The notes: generated from the sequence alone by a model not told the origin. 64,000 nt of DNA from JANYGA01 sp031420415 (GCA_031420415.1 JANOMT010000027.1:1-64000); one strand, 5' to 3'; shown: positions 17,334 through 26,138, counted from the first letter of the stretch. Numbers and translations: made by a program.

Positions 17334-17506
17334 GAACGCGACCCATTCGTCGCAATGCGCCAAAGCGTACGATCGACGCGAAAAAGTAAAATTCCCATGA
17401 GAATGACGACCGTCAAACCGACCCACGTTCCATGAAAGCGCGTAAAGATAAACGCGAGAGCAACCCATTTTGCGATCGAGATCGATATCTCTAAGATGCG
17501 TTTCAT
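17330..17506 (-). CDS. Small hydrophobic membrane protein, 58 aa
   Basis: ATG 17506 to TGA 17330. The peptide starts MKRILEISISIAKWVALAFI, continues through a short FTRFHGTW turn, then LTVVILMGILLFRV, and ends with a basic tail. That gives two adjacent TM segments with positive ends. Its stop overlaps the GTG of the 137-aa membrane protein (GTGA), the same coupling seen across this operon, which supports both genes. CGGA lies about 7 nt upstream of the ATG as a weak ribosome site. The two may form one small membrane complex; function unknown. Confidence 0.6.
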   Translation of the reverse strand: MKRILEISISIAKWVALAFIFTRFHGTWVGLTVVILMGILLFRVDRTLWRIATNGSRS

Positions 17507-17649
17507 CGTAAAATCCGGTTTCGTTGCCGTAGACCGTACGCCATCATCCCGGCGAAGACTCGCCGAGACGCCGCTTTAACCTCCGTCCGCTCGAAGCCAC
17601 GCGAGCGGTGACGCGAACGAACGAAGGTTGCAGCGACATGCCCATGGGC

Positions 17650-20600
17650 CTAGTTCAGCGAGGAATCCGGCGCGACGAGTTCGCTCGCGTACGCCTCGAT
17701 AATATCGCCGTTTTTGAGATCGGCGAAGCGCGCGACTTGCACGCCGCACTCGTAGTTCTCGGCGACTTCCTTGACATCGTCCTTGAATCGACGGATCGAT
17801 TCGAGTTCCGATTCGAAGATGACCGCCGAGTCGCGCAGGATGCGCACCTTGGCGTTGCGGACGAGCTTGCCGCTCTGCACGTAGCAACCCGCGATCGTGC
17901 CGACCTTGGAGACCTTGAAGACCTCGCGGACTTCGGCGCGGCCGAGGATGATCTCGCGGTATTTCGGCGCGAGCATCCCGACCATCGCCTTCTTGAGATC
18001 GTTCTCGACGTCGTAGATGACGTTGTAGAAGCGAATGTCGACCTGCTCGTTTTCACTTAACCGCTTGACCGTATCGTCGGGACGGATGTTGAACCCGATG
18101 AGCACGGCGTTCGAGGCGCTCGCGAGATTGACGTCGTTTGGTGTGATCGCGCCGACGCCCGCGTAGATCACGCGGATCGAAACTTCGCCCTTCGAGAGCC
18201 CCTCGACGCGCGAGCGCAATGCGGCGACCGCGCCTTGGCCATCGGCCTTGAGGATGAGATTGAGCGTCTTGTTACCGCCGTTTGCGGGTGTGGCCATGAA
18301 GCTTTCGAGCGAGACGCGCGGTCCGTCGGTCGCCGCGATCGCCACGTCTTTGCGACGCGTCGAACGTTTGGCGGCCGCTTCGCGAGCGACGCGTTCGTCG
18401 GAGACGACCATCAGCGAGTCTCCCGCCGAGGGCACTTCCGAAAGACCCATGATCTCGACGGGGATCGAGGGCCCGGCCTTCTTCACTTGCTTGCCCTTGT
18501 CGTCGACGAGCGCGCGGATCTTCCCGAACGCCGAGCCGACGACGACCACGTCGCCGACGCGCAGTGTACCGTTTTGCACGAGAACGGTTGCCACCGCGCC
18601 GCGGCCCTTATCGAGGGCGGATTCGATCACGACGCCTTGCGCGCGCCGTGTCTTGTTCGCTTTAAGATCTTTGAGTTCGGCTTCGAGCAACACGGTGTCG
18701 AGCAGTTCCTCGATACCCATGCCGCTGCGTGCCGAGACTTCGACCATTTCGGTCTTGCCGCCCCATTTGACGGGCTGCAGACCTTGTTCGGAGAGCTGCG
18801 ACATCACGCGATCGGGTGCGGCGCCCTCTTTGTCCATCTTGTTGATGGCGACGACGATCGGCACGCCCGCAGCTTTGATGTGCGAGATCGCTTCGAGCGT
18901 TTGCGGCATGACGCCGTCATCGGCTGCGACCACGAGAATCGCGACGTCGGTAACCTTCGCACCACGCGCACGCATCTGCGTGAACGCTTCGTGACCCGGC
19001 GTATCGATAAACGTGATCTTCAAGTCGTTACGATCGACCGTATACGCACCGATACGCTGCGTGATGCCGCCGGCTTCGCCTGCGGCCACGTTCGCGAATC
19101 GGATCTTATCGAGCAGCGACGTCTTGCCGTGGTCGACGTGACCGAGCACGGTGATGACGGGCGGCCGCGATGAGAGCAGTTCGGGACGGTCCTCTTCCTG
19201 CTCGACCATGACTTCCTCGCCCGCCTCTTTAATGACCGCGTTGAAGCCGAACTTCTTCGCGACATTTTGCGCGACGAGCGCTGGAATGTTTTGGTTGATC
19301 GTCGCCATGGTGCCCATTTTGATGAGCTCCTTCATGACGTCTTTCGCCGGAATGATCATCGAGGTCGCGAGTTCCTGAACCGTCAGGACGTCGGGAATCT
19401 CGATCGTTTCGAGCGCGTTTGCGGGATTGACCGTCTCGAACGAGCCACCGTTTTTCTTGCGACGGCGCTCTTTCTCGAGCAGCATCTCGGTCTCGCGGTC
19501 CTTCTTCGCGCCGTTGCGATCGGCACCACCGCGACCACGGGGCTGCGGTCCACGCGGACCGCCGGAGCTGGGCGACGGGCCCGCGCCCGGAGGCGTGAGC
19601 GGCGTGCCACCGGCGCCCGGCGGGCGCGGCGTGAAGGGACGCGGACCACCAACGCCACCGGCAGGCGGCGTGAGCGGGCGGAAGGGGCCGTTTCCGGCGG
19701 GACGCCGACCCGCATCGGGTGCACCCGGCACGCCGGGCAGCGCCGTGAATGTTCCGCCAACGGGCGGACGGTATCCCTGACCCGGAACACCGATCTGACC
19801 GGGACGCGGCGCGACGCCGGGTCGACCGGGAAAACCCGTCTGCATGCCGGGGCTCGCGGAGGCCGCGATCCCATCGGGCGGTTCGGCCTGCGGCGCGACG
19901 GGCCGCGGCTTCTGAATCGATGATTGACCCGCAGGCACCGGCCGCAGCTCGGGCACGGGTGAATTGTCGATTGTCGTTTGCAGCGGCCGTGGGCGGGAGG
20001 GCATCGGCGTGCTTCCCGGTACCGGACGAAGCGGCTGGCCGACGGGGCGCGGCGCGCCCACGAGACGCGGCGCGGGGCCGCCGATGAGGCGGGGTGCGGG
20101 CGTGCCGATGAGACGCGGGCCCACGCTCGGCGGACGCGGAACGCTGCCTGTTCCGGCGGGTTTCGGCGTAGCCGTCGGTTCGTCGGAGGGCGCCGCGTTG
20201 GCTTCGGGCGCTTCGGGCGACGGAACGACCGGGCCGGTCGAAACCGCGCCGTTCGCATGGACCGAACTCGCCGTTTCGACGGCGGGCTGCGGCACGGCCG
20301 CAACGGGTGCGGCGACGGGGGCTTCGACAGTGGCGGCCGCAGACGGCGCTGCGATCGGCGCTTCAACGGGCGTAGCTGCCAGGGGGGCAGCGGCGACGGG
20401 CGCGACGGCAACCGGCAACGCTTCGGCGACGGTAGCTTTCGGCGTGGCCGACTCGAGTTCGCTCGCGACGGTCGGCGTGGCGACCGCTTTCGCGCGACGC
20501 GGCGCGGCGACGGGCTTGAGCGTCGGCACCGCCTCGACGGGCTCGGCCTGGGCCGTAGGCGCGGCAGCTTTCGGGGCGGCGGCTTTTACCGGCGGCGCCG

Positions 20601-20832
20601 GCTCCTGCGGCGGGGGCTCCGCGACGGCGGTCGCGCCCGCGGCTTTGGCTTGGGGCGCTGCTTTTGCCGCGCCGCCAAGCACGCCACGAACGAGTTCCGC
20701 AATGGGATCCTCGACGACAGCCAACTGATTTTTTGCTTCGAGACCGAGCCGTCCGAAGAGGCCGATCAAATCTTTCGAGGAGAGTCCGAGCTCTTTTGCG
20801 AGCTCGAAAATGCGTACTTTACCGGTTGCCAT
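17650..20832 (-). CDS. infB: Translation initiation factor IF-2
   Basis: 1060 residues from ATG 20832, which has AAGGA 5 nt upstream; the frame is open further upstream but without support. An N-terminal IF2_N domain (MATGKVRIFELAKELGLSSK) is followed by an unusually long Ala/Pro/Gly-rich linker (about 70-450). A second IF2_N-like domain (IEIPDVLTVQELATSMII) precedes the GTPase: GHVDHGKTS at about residue 561, DTPGHEAF and NKMDK. Domains II-IV complete the C-terminus. It delivers fMet-tRNA to the 30S subunit. The size comes mainly from the linker. Confidence 0.97.
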   Translation of the reverse strand: MATGKVRIFELAKELGLSSKDLIGLFGRLGLEAKNQLAVVEDPIAELVRGVLGGAAKAAPQAKAAGATAVAEPPPQEPAPPVKAAAPKAAAPTAQAEPVEAVPTLKPVAAPRRAKAVATPTVASELESATPKATVAEALPVAVAPVAAAPLAATPVEAPIAAPSAAATVEAPVAAPVAAVPQPAVETASSVHANGAVSTGPVVPSPEAPEANAAPSDEPTATPKPAGTGSVPRPPSVGPRLIGTPAPRLIGGPAPRLVGAPRPVGQPLRPVPGSTPMPSRPRPLQTTIDNSPVPELRPVPAGQSSIQKPRPVAPQAEPPDGIAASASPGMQTGFPGRPGVAPRPGQIGVPGQGYRPPVGGTFTALPGVPGAPDAGRRPAGNGPFRPLTPPAGGVGGPRPFTPRPPGAGGTPLTPPGAGPSPSSGGPRGPQPRGRGGADRNGAKKDRETEMLLEKERRRKKNGGSFETVNPANALETIEIPDVLTVQELATSMIIPAKDVMKELIKMGTMATINQNIPALVAQNVAKKFGFNAVIKEAGEEVMVEQEEDRPELLSSRPPVITVLGHVDHGKTSLLDKIRFANVAAGEAGGITQRIGAYTVDRNDLKITFIDTPGHEAFTQMRARGAKVTDVAILVVAADDGVMPQTLEAISHIKAAGVPIVVAINKMDKEGAAPDRVMSQLSEQGLQPVKWGGKTEMVEVSARSGMGIEELLDTVLLEAELKDLKANKTRRAQGVVIESALDKGRGAVATVLVQNGTLRVGDVVVVGSAFGKIRALVDDKGKQVKKAGPSIPVEIMGLSEVPSAGDSLMVVSDERVAREAAAKRSTRRKDVAIAATDGPRVSLESFMATPANGGNKTLNLILKADGQGAVAALRSRVEGLSKGEVSIRVIYAGVGAITPNDVNLASASNAVLIGFNIRPDDTVKRLSENEQVDIRFYNVIYDVENDLKKAMVGMLAPKYREIILGRAEVREVFKVSKVGTIAGCYVQSGKLVRNAKVRILRDSAVIFESELESIRRFKDDVKEVAENYECGVQVARFADLKNGDIIEAYASELVAPDSSLN

Positions 20833-20931
20833 ATCGTCCTTCACAAGACCCGTGCGCACGCTCGTCGGCTGCAGCCCGGGTAAAAAACCGTCTACTTCAT
20901 GTATTTGCTCCGGCCCGAAGGCCGCGTCGTC

Positions 20932-21195
20932 TTAGGGAACTCGAATATCATACACGTTGCCGTGCGCATCGCAAAGGGCCCGATGCTCGCGCGCGATCAC
21001 GCTCAGGCCCACGTACCGCTTATTCTTCTCGACTTTTATCGCACAGGCGCACGAGCAAAGATACGCTCCGCGGCCATCGGCGCGTCGCGACGAGACGTCA
21101 CCACGCCAGCCGTCGGGCGCGCGGACGAAACGCACGAGCGTCGCTTGCGCGAAACGACCGCGACATCCAACGCACGTCCGGACGGGCCGGGCGAT
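20932..21195 (-). CDS. ylxR: YlxR (DUF448) nucleic acid-binding protein, start unresolved
   Basis: The frame encodes RPVRTCVGCRGRFAQATLVR (with the conserved R-x-C-V-G-C-R motif) and DGRGAYLC, both diagnostic of YlxR/DUF448, between nusA and infB as expected. There is no ATG, GTG or TTG in this frame between the upstream in-frame stop (about 21268) and the motif. The first GTG (21135) would delete the CVGC motif. I mark the CDS from an ATC codon at 21195, 12 nt after the nusA stop, as a placeholder. The tail after AIKVEKNKRYVGL also looks atypical. Non-standard initiation or a base error is possible. Confidence 0.7.
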   Translation of the reverse strand: MARPVRTCVGCRGRFAQATLVRFVRAPDGWRGDVSSRRADGRGAYLCSCACAIKVEKNKRYVGLSVIAREHRALCDAHGNVYDIRVP

Positions 21196-21206
21196 TTCCG
21201 CTTGCG

Positions 21207-22457
21207 CTACGCGTCGCCGCCTTCGCGGTGCGCCGGATCGAACATCTGGCGCTTGAACTCTTCGAGCTTACGGATGAGTTCGGGATCGATTGCAGAGGCG
21301 CCATCCGCTACTTCGCCCTCGGTGCCCTCAGCGAGTTCGTCGCCTTCGACGCCGACGGAGAGACGTTCTTCACGCTCGAGGAGGTAGCGCGCGCGCGTCT
21401 CCTCGGCATCCGCTTCGCTCGTGATATCGAGGCGCCAGCCCGTGAGCCGTGCTGCGAGCCGTACGTTTTGGCCTTCGCGACCGATGGCAAGCGAGAGCTG
21501 ATAATCGGGCACGACGACGAGCCCCACCCCTTCGTCTTCGAAGAGTTCGACGGTCAGGACTTTTGCGGGCGCGAGCGCATTATTGATGAAGCTCACGACG
21601 TCGCTCGACCAGCGAATGATGTCGATCTTCTCGCCCCGGAGTTCGTCTGAGACACTCGCGATGCGGCTAGACTTCGGCCCAAGACACGCGCCAACCGCAT
21701 CGACGTCTTGGCGATGCGAGTGCACCGCGACTTTCGAACGGCTGCCGGGCTCGCGCGCGATCGCCATGATCTCGACGATATTTTCTTCGATTTCCGGCAC
21801 TTCGCGCTCGAGCAAGCGCTGCACGAGACCTTCGGCTGCGCGCGAGAGCACGATCTGCGGGCCTTTGTTCGTCTTGCGGACGTCGAGCACGAAGGCGAGA
21901 ATGCGATCGTTGATGCGATAGTTCTCGCGCGGCACTTGCTCTGAGAGGGGCAAGAGAGCCTCTGCTTTGCCGAGGTCGACGAACATGTTGCGCTGTTCGT
22001 AACGCTGGACGGAGCCGTTGACGAGGTCGTGCAGGCGCTGGCTGTATTCGTTGAAGATCGTGTCGCGTTCGGCTTCGCGAATGCGCTGGACGATGACTTG
22101 CTTCGCCGTCTGCGCGGCGATGCGGCCAAAGTCTTTGGGCGTCACTTCTTCATCGAAGAAGTCGCCGGGTTCGTACTTCGAGCCCGCTTCTTTGCGCGAG
22201 ACTTCGAGTTTGGCATCGGTCACCTCATCGGCGACGGTGCGGCGATGGTAGACCTTGTACTCGCCCGTGTCGCGATCGATCGAGACGATGGCATTCGCTT
22301 CACTGCCGAAGTTTCGTTTGTACGCCGAGATTAACGCCGCTTCGAGCGCTTCCAAGAGCATGTCGAAGGGAATCGCCCGCTCGCCTTGGAGGAGGCGCAG
22401 CGATTCGCGGAGCGTCGGTTCGTCGGGGGAAACTTTCGGTTTCGCTTTGGCAGCCAT
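21207..22457 (-). CDS. nusA: Transcription termination/antitermination protein NusA
   Basis: 416 residues. The NusA N-terminal domain (RESLRLLQGERAIPFDMLLE, with ALISAYKRNF) is followed by an S1 domain (about 135-200, FVDLGKAEALLPLSEQVPRE). Two KH domains follow, with SHRQDVDAVGACLGPKSSRI and LAIGREGQNVRLAARLTGW. A short acidic C-terminus replaces the extra repeats of E. coli NusA, as in Firmicutes. It binds RNA polymerase and modulates pausing. The ATG overlaps the rimP stop (TGATG). Confidence 0.96.
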   Translation of the reverse strand: MAAKAKPKVSPDEPTLRESLRLLQGERAIPFDMLLEALEAALISAYKRNFGSEANAIVSIDRDTGEYKVYHRRTVADEVTDAKLEVSRKEAGSKYEPGDFFDEEVTPKDFGRIAAQTAKQVIVQRIREAERDTIFNEYSQRLHDLVNGSVQRYEQRNMFVDLGKAEALLPLSEQVPRENYRINDRILAFVLDVRKTNKGPQIVLSRAAEGLVQRLLEREVPEIEENIVEIMAIAREPGSRSKVAVHSHRQDVDAVGACLGPKSSRIASVSDELRGEKIDIIRWSSDVVSFINNALAPAKVLTVELFEDEGVGLVVVPDYQLSLAIGREGQNVRLAARLTGWRLDITSEADAEETRARYLLEREERLSVGVEGDELAEGTEGEVADGASAIDPELIRKLEEFKRQMFDPAHREGGDA

Positions 22458-22954
22458 CAGCGTTTCTCTCGTCTTTCGTTCTTTGCGCGTTTGAGATCCG
22501 CGCGATAGTCGTACTCGACGTTGGCGGATTTCACCATTTCGAGCGGGATCGGCAACTCGCCGGTTCGTTGTTCGAGGACGATCGCGTTGCCGCGAACGCC
22601 CAAAAGTTTGCCGCGGTGCGTGTACTCGCTTTTGATGGGAAGCGTCGTCTTCACGAGGACGTTTTGATCGCGGAAGCGCTCGTAGTCGCCGGGTGTGAAG
22701 AGGGGGCGATCGATGCCGGCAGATTCGACTTCGAGCGTGTAGGCGTCGGCTTCGCTCTCCAAGAGATCGTTAAGGCGCGCGGCAAGCCGGCCGCAGAGTT
22801 CGAGATCGACGCCGCCGGGACGATCGACCATGAGGCTCAGTTCGGTATTGCGACCCACACGCGTCGCTTTCTGCATGACGATCTCGACATCGCGAAACTC
22901 TTCCTCGAAAGGAAGTCCGCGCGCAGCGACTTCGAACGCATCGGCTAGAGTCAC
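22457..22954 (-). CDS. rimP: Ribosome maturation factor RimP
   Basis: 165 residues from GTG 22954, chosen because it gives family length and is preceded by a G-run (GGGGG); the open frame upstream is leader. It contains LPFEEEFRDVEIVMQ, then MVDRPGGVDLELCGRLAARL, the RimP signature, followed by VESAGIDRPLFTPGDYERF and a C-terminal SH3-like domain. It is required for 30S maturation. First gene of the nusA-infB operon, preceded by a promoter (23017-23045) and a leader hairpin. Confidence 0.92.
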   Translation of the reverse strand: MTLADAFEVAARGLPFEEEFRDVEIVMQKATRVGRNTELSLMVDRPGGVDLELCGRLAARLNDLLESEADAYTLEVESAGIDRPLFTPGDYERFRDQNVLVKTTLPIKSEYTHRGKLLGVRGNAIVLEQRTGELPIPLEMVKSANVEYDYRADLKRAKNERREKR

Positions 22955-22972
22955 GGGCCCCCGAACATGAAC

Positions 22973-22998
22973 GAAGCGCGGGACAAATCCCACGCTTC
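22973..22998 (-). other. Leader hairpin upstream of rimP
   Basis: Inverted repeat GAAGCG/CGCTTC (6 bp) continuing past one mismatch into GGGA/TCCC (4 bp), with a 4-nt loop. It starts 18 nt upstream of the rimP GTG and lies inside the predicted transcript leader. It has no U-tract, so a role in RNA stability, ribosome access or NusA feedback is more likely than termination. Seen in sequence; function inferred. Confidence 0.45.
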
Positions 22999-23016
22999 TC
23001 GGTAACACTACGGCGT

Positions 23017-23045
23017 ATCGTACCACGCGAATCGCCGTCTCGCAA
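23017..23045 (-). promoter_or_regulatory. Sigma70-type promoter of the rimP-nusA-infB operon
   Basis: On the minus strand TTGCGA (23045-23040), a 17-bp spacer and TACGAT (23022-23017), giving a start near 23010 and a leader of about 55 nt before the rimP GTG. It is the best -35/-10 pair in the divergent 154-nt region shared with the AAA+ ATPase gene. Confidence 0.55.
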
Positions 23046-23073
23046 CTCACGGTTGAAGCTATATTGATTTCTT

Positions 23074-23091
23074 GGTATACGTTGTTATACC
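23074..23091. promoter_or_regulatory. Palindromic operator candidate before the AAA+ ATPase gene
   Basis: GGTATA-N6-TATACC, a perfect 6-bp inverted repeat, 17 nt upstream of the ATG at 23109. A partial third copy (GGTATC) follows at 23094. A plus-strand promoter may overlap it (TTGATT at 23064-23069 with TATACC at 23086-23091, spacing 16). A protein bound here would block that -10. The downstream gene product has a C-terminal winged-helix-like segment, so autoregulation is a fair guess. Confidence 0.5.
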
Positions 23092-23108
23092 GTGGTATCG
23101 TAAGCGAT

Positions 23109-24293
23109 ATGGATGCGATTCGAAATCCGTACGTCCCGAATGCAGGCGCCGCTCCCCCAACGCTTCCGGGCAGAGCGATGCTCCTTGAAGATTTCAATGT
23201 TGCCCTCGAGCGTGTTCGGCTTGGGCGATCCACGCGTAGCCTGCTCCCCTATGGCTTGCGCGGCGTCGGCAAGACCGTGTTGCTCCGACGCTTCGTCAAG
23301 GACGCGCGCTCCAAAGGCTACCTTATCGGTGTCGTCGAGGCCGACGATCGCGCGGATTTCATCGCCGCACTTGCGGAGCAACTCCGCCGCATTCTCTACG
23401 AACTCGACACGCCGACCGCGGTACAAGCTCTAGCAAAGCGCGCGATGCGAATATTCAAGAGCTTTACGATCAAGTTCGGTCTCGACGGCCTCAGCGTCGA
23501 CGTCGGCGTCGATGCGGAGCGCGGCTTCGCCGATAGCGGCGATATCGGCGTCGATCTCGGCACGCTCCTGGTCGCAATCGGCGAAGCCGCACGCGCGCAA
23601 GAGACCGCCGTGCTCATCGCGATCGATGAGGTTCAGTACCTGAGCAAAGCGATCTTCGGCGCGCTCATTCGCGCGATCCATCTCGCGACGCAAGAGTCGC
23701 TGCCGATCCTCGTCGTCGCGACGGGTCTGCCGCAAATCCTCGCCAACATCGGCGATGCGAAATCGTACGCCGAGCGCCTCTTCGATTTTCGAAAGCTCGG
23801 GCCGCTCGACTACGACGACGCTCGCGAAGCCCTCGTCGCGCCCGCTTTGGAAGAGGGCGTCGCCTTCGACGAAGATGCCGTCGCTCGCATCTTTGAGGCT
23901 ACGCGCGGCTACCCGTTCTTTTTACAAGAGTGGGCGTACCGCGCATGGGATGCGGCATCGAACGATCGCATCACGCTCGCCGATGCCGAGTTCGGCGAAT
24001 CCGTGGCGTTACCGATGCTCGACGACGGATTTTTCGCCGTGCGCTATCGCCGTTGCACGGGATCCGAGCGGCAGTATCTCCGCGCGATGGCCGATCTCGG
24101 CGAAGGGCCGTACGCCGCGCGCGATGTCGCAGCGCGGCTCGGAAAAACGCTCTCGGGGCTCAGCGTCATGCGCGATCGCCTCATCAAGAAAGGCATGATC
24201 TACAGCGAGGAGCCCGGTTCGATCGCCTTCACGGTTCCACTCTTCGACGCGTACATGCGCCGCGTCGAGCCTACGTTCGCGGCAAGTCGCTAA
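23109..24293 (+). CDS. AAA+ ATPase with C-terminal winged helix (ORC/STAND-like)
   Basis: 394 residues from ATG 23109. The N-terminus MDAIRNPYVPNAGAAPPTLP is characteristic of a family of stand-alone bacterial ATPases. Walker A is GLRGVGKT (49-56), Walker B AVLIAIDEVQYL (about 167-178), and sensor-1-like LPILVVATGLPQIL follows. The C-terminus (SERQYLRAMADLGEGPYAAR through LIKKGMIYSEEPGSIAFTVP) reads as a winged-helix DNA-binding domain. Such ORC1/Cdc6-like ATPases are scattered in mobile or defence contexts, but no phage or toxin gene is adjacent here. Convergent with, and overlapping by 23 nt, the 24271-24630 gene. Confidence 0.85.
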   Translation: MDAIRNPYVPNAGAAPPTLPGRAMLLEDFNVALERVRLGRSTRSLLPYGLRGVGKTVLLRRFVKDARSKGYLIGVVEADDRADFIAALAEQLRRILYELDTPTAVQALAKRAMRIFKSFTIKFGLDGLSVDVGVDAERGFADSGDIGVDLGTLLVAIGEAARAQETAVLIAIDEVQYLSKAIFGALIRAIHLATQESLPILVVATGLPQILANIGDAKSYAERLFDFRKLGPLDYDDAREALVAPALEEGVAFDEDAVARIFEATRGYPFFLQEWAYRAWDAASNDRITLADAEFGESVALPMLDDGFFAVRYRRCTGSERQYLRAMADLGEGPYAARDVAARLGKTLSGLSVMRDRLIKKGMIYSEEPGSIAFTVPLFDAYMRRVEPTFAASR

Positions 24294-24630
24294 CGCGAGC
24301 AACGGCAACGTTCGCGTCGACGTCGGGCCGAGTCGTGACAGGCCGGACTTGGAATTCGGATACGTCGATCGCGAAGTCATCTTGCGATGTGAGATCGCGG
24401 ACCATCAACGTCTCGGGTTCGCCGAGCGAGCTTACGAGTGACGATGTAACGTCGTGCGCGAAAACTTTCCATGCGACATCGCTCGGCTCGATTCGCGAGA
24501 ACAGAATCGTGTTGTAACCCCCACGCGTGCGAACCACGGTCGACGACCGTTCGATCCGTTGCCCGAATGCTGCAGGTGGATCTTCGCGCATCTGCGTGTC
24601 GTACGCTCGCATGAACTCCTCATCGCTCAT
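24271..24630 (-). CDS. Hypothetical 119-aa protein at the end of the liv-glpK operon
   Basis: ATG 24630 overlaps the glpK stop (ATGA), so it is coupled to glpK; its 3' end overlaps the convergent AAA+ gene by 23 nt. The peptide starts MSDEEFMRAYDTQMREDPPA. It has a soluble mixed alpha/beta composition (TRGGYNTILFSRIEPSDVAW, LMVRDLTSQDDFAIDVSEFQ), no cysteine, signal peptide or TM helix. No family recognised. The context suggests a minor role in the uptake or use of the substrate handled by this operon. Confidence 0.65.
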   Translation of the reverse strand: MSDEEFMRAYDTQMREDPPAAFGQRIERSSTVVRTRGGYNTILFSRIEPSDVAWKVFAHDVTSSLVSSLGEPETLMVRDLTSQDDFAIDVSEFQVRPVTTRPDVDANVAVARVSDLPRT

Positions 24631-26132
24631 TCGCCCGCCAGAGGCGCAGCCCAGCCGCGACTGCGCGCGACCGCGTCGTGCCAGCGGCGCATCATCGCGA
24701 TGCGCGACGCATCGTCGCGTTGCGGCTCGAAACGGCGGTCTTCGCGCCACTGCGCGCGTAGCGCGTCGAAACCCGACCAGAAGCCGCACTGCAATCCCGC
24801 CGCATAGGCAGCACCGAGTGCCGTGGCTTCAACGGTTCGGCCGCGCGCGACGGACCGGCCGAGCATATCGGCTTGAAATTGCATCGCGAAATCGTTCGCC
24901 GATGCACCGCCATCGACACGCAGTTCGTCGATCGGTCGACCGGCATCAGCCTCCATCGCGGCGATGACGTCGACGCTCTGATACGCCATCGCTTCGAGCG
25001 CGGCGCGTGCGATGTGCGCGCGCGTGACGCTACGATCGAGGCCGACGATCGTGCCACGCGCGTACGGATCCCAATACGGCGCGGCGAGTCCGGAAAAGGC
25101 GGGCACGAAATACACGCCGCCGTTATCGTCGACGGTCGCGGCGAGCGCCTCGATCTCACTCGAGCGCTCGATGAATGCGAGCCCATCGCGCAGCCATTGC
25201 ACGGCGGCACCCGTGATGAAGATCGAACCCTCGAGCGCGTACGTCGCCTTCGTGCCTTCGAAAGCGAACGCGAGTGTCGAGATGAGGCCGTGACCGCTCG
25301 TAACGACGCGATTGCCCGTGTTGAGCAACACGAACGAACCCGTTCCATACGTATTTTTGGCGACACCCGCATCGAAGCCGCCCTGCCCGAGCAACGCCGC
25401 ATGTTGATCGCCCACGACGCCGCTAATCGGAATCGTCGTTGCGAACATCCCCGGTGCCGTCGTGCCGAAATCCGCAGTACACGGCAAAACCTCGGGTAGG
25501 ATCGCGCGCGGAATATCGAAGAGCCCGAGCAGCTCATCGCTCCACGAGAGCGCGTGAATATCGAAGAGCATCGTGCGCGAAGCGTTCGTCATATCGGTCA
25601 CGTGTCTCGCGCCACCCGTGAGCTTCCATACGAGCCACGAATCGACGGTGCCGAAGGCAATCTCGCCCGCTTCTGCCCGCGCACGCAACCCTGCTACGTG
25701 ATCGAGGAGCCATGCAATTTTCGTCGCGGAGAAATACGGGTCGAGCACGAGTCCGGTCTTCGCAGAGACGATCTCTCCGACGCCACGCGCACGATACTGC
25801 GCGCACGCATCGGCCGTGCGCCGATCTTGCCACACGATGGCATTCGCGACGGGTACGCCCGTGCGACGTTCCCAAAGAATCGTCGTCTCACGCTGATTCG
25901 CGATGCCGATCGCCGCGATCTCGTCGGATGCGACGCCCGCGTCGCGGAGTGCATCGCACGCGGTCGCATACTGTGCGGTCCAGATTTCGAGTGGGTCGTG
26001 TTCGACCCAGCCCGGATGCGGAAAGTGTTGCGCGAATTCGCGTTGCGCGGCTCCCACCGGAAGGCCCGCGCGATCGAAGATGATCGCGCGGGCACTCGTG
26101 GTCCCGCAATCGAGAGCGAGAACGAAGGGCAC
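24627..26132 (-). CDS. glpK: Glycerol kinase
   Basis: 501 residues, full-length FGGY kinase. The N-terminal ALDCGTTSARAIIFDRAG phosphate loop is followed by QREFAQHFPHPGWVEHDPLE and ANQRETTILWERRTG, both glycerol-kinase hallmarks. Then come VVGDQHAALLGQGGF, the AFSGLAAPYWDPYARGTIVG segment and the C-terminal RVDGGASANDFAMQFQADML adenosine motif. It phosphorylates glycerol to glycerol-3-phosphate. It starts 6 nt after the substrate-binding protein gene of a liv-type ABC operon, an unusual place for glpK; no glpF or glpD is in view. Confidence 0.94.
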   Translation of the reverse strand: MPFVLALDCGTTSARAIIFDRAGLPVGAAQREFAQHFPHPGWVEHDPLEIWTAQYATACDALRDAGVASDEIAAIGIANQRETTILWERRTGVPVANAIVWQDRRTADACAQYRARGVGEIVSAKTGLVLDPYFSATKIAWLLDHVAGLRARAEAGEIAFGTVDSWLVWKLTGGARHVTDMTNASRTMLFDIHALSWSDELLGLFDIPRAILPEVLPCTADFGTTAPGMFATTIPISGVVGDQHAALLGQGGFDAGVAKNTYGTGSFVLLNTGNRVVTSGHGLISTLAFAFEGTKATYALEGSIFITGAAVQWLRDGLAFIERSSEIEALAATVDDNGGVYFVPAFSGLAAPYWDPYARGTIVGLDRSVTRAHIARAALEAMAYQSVDVIAAMEADAGRPIDELRVDGGASANDFAMQFQADMLGRSVARGRTVEATALGAAYAAGLQCGFWSGFDALRAQWREDRRFEPQRDDASRIAMMRRWHDAVARSRGWAAPLAGE

Positions 26133-26138
26133 GTGCGC

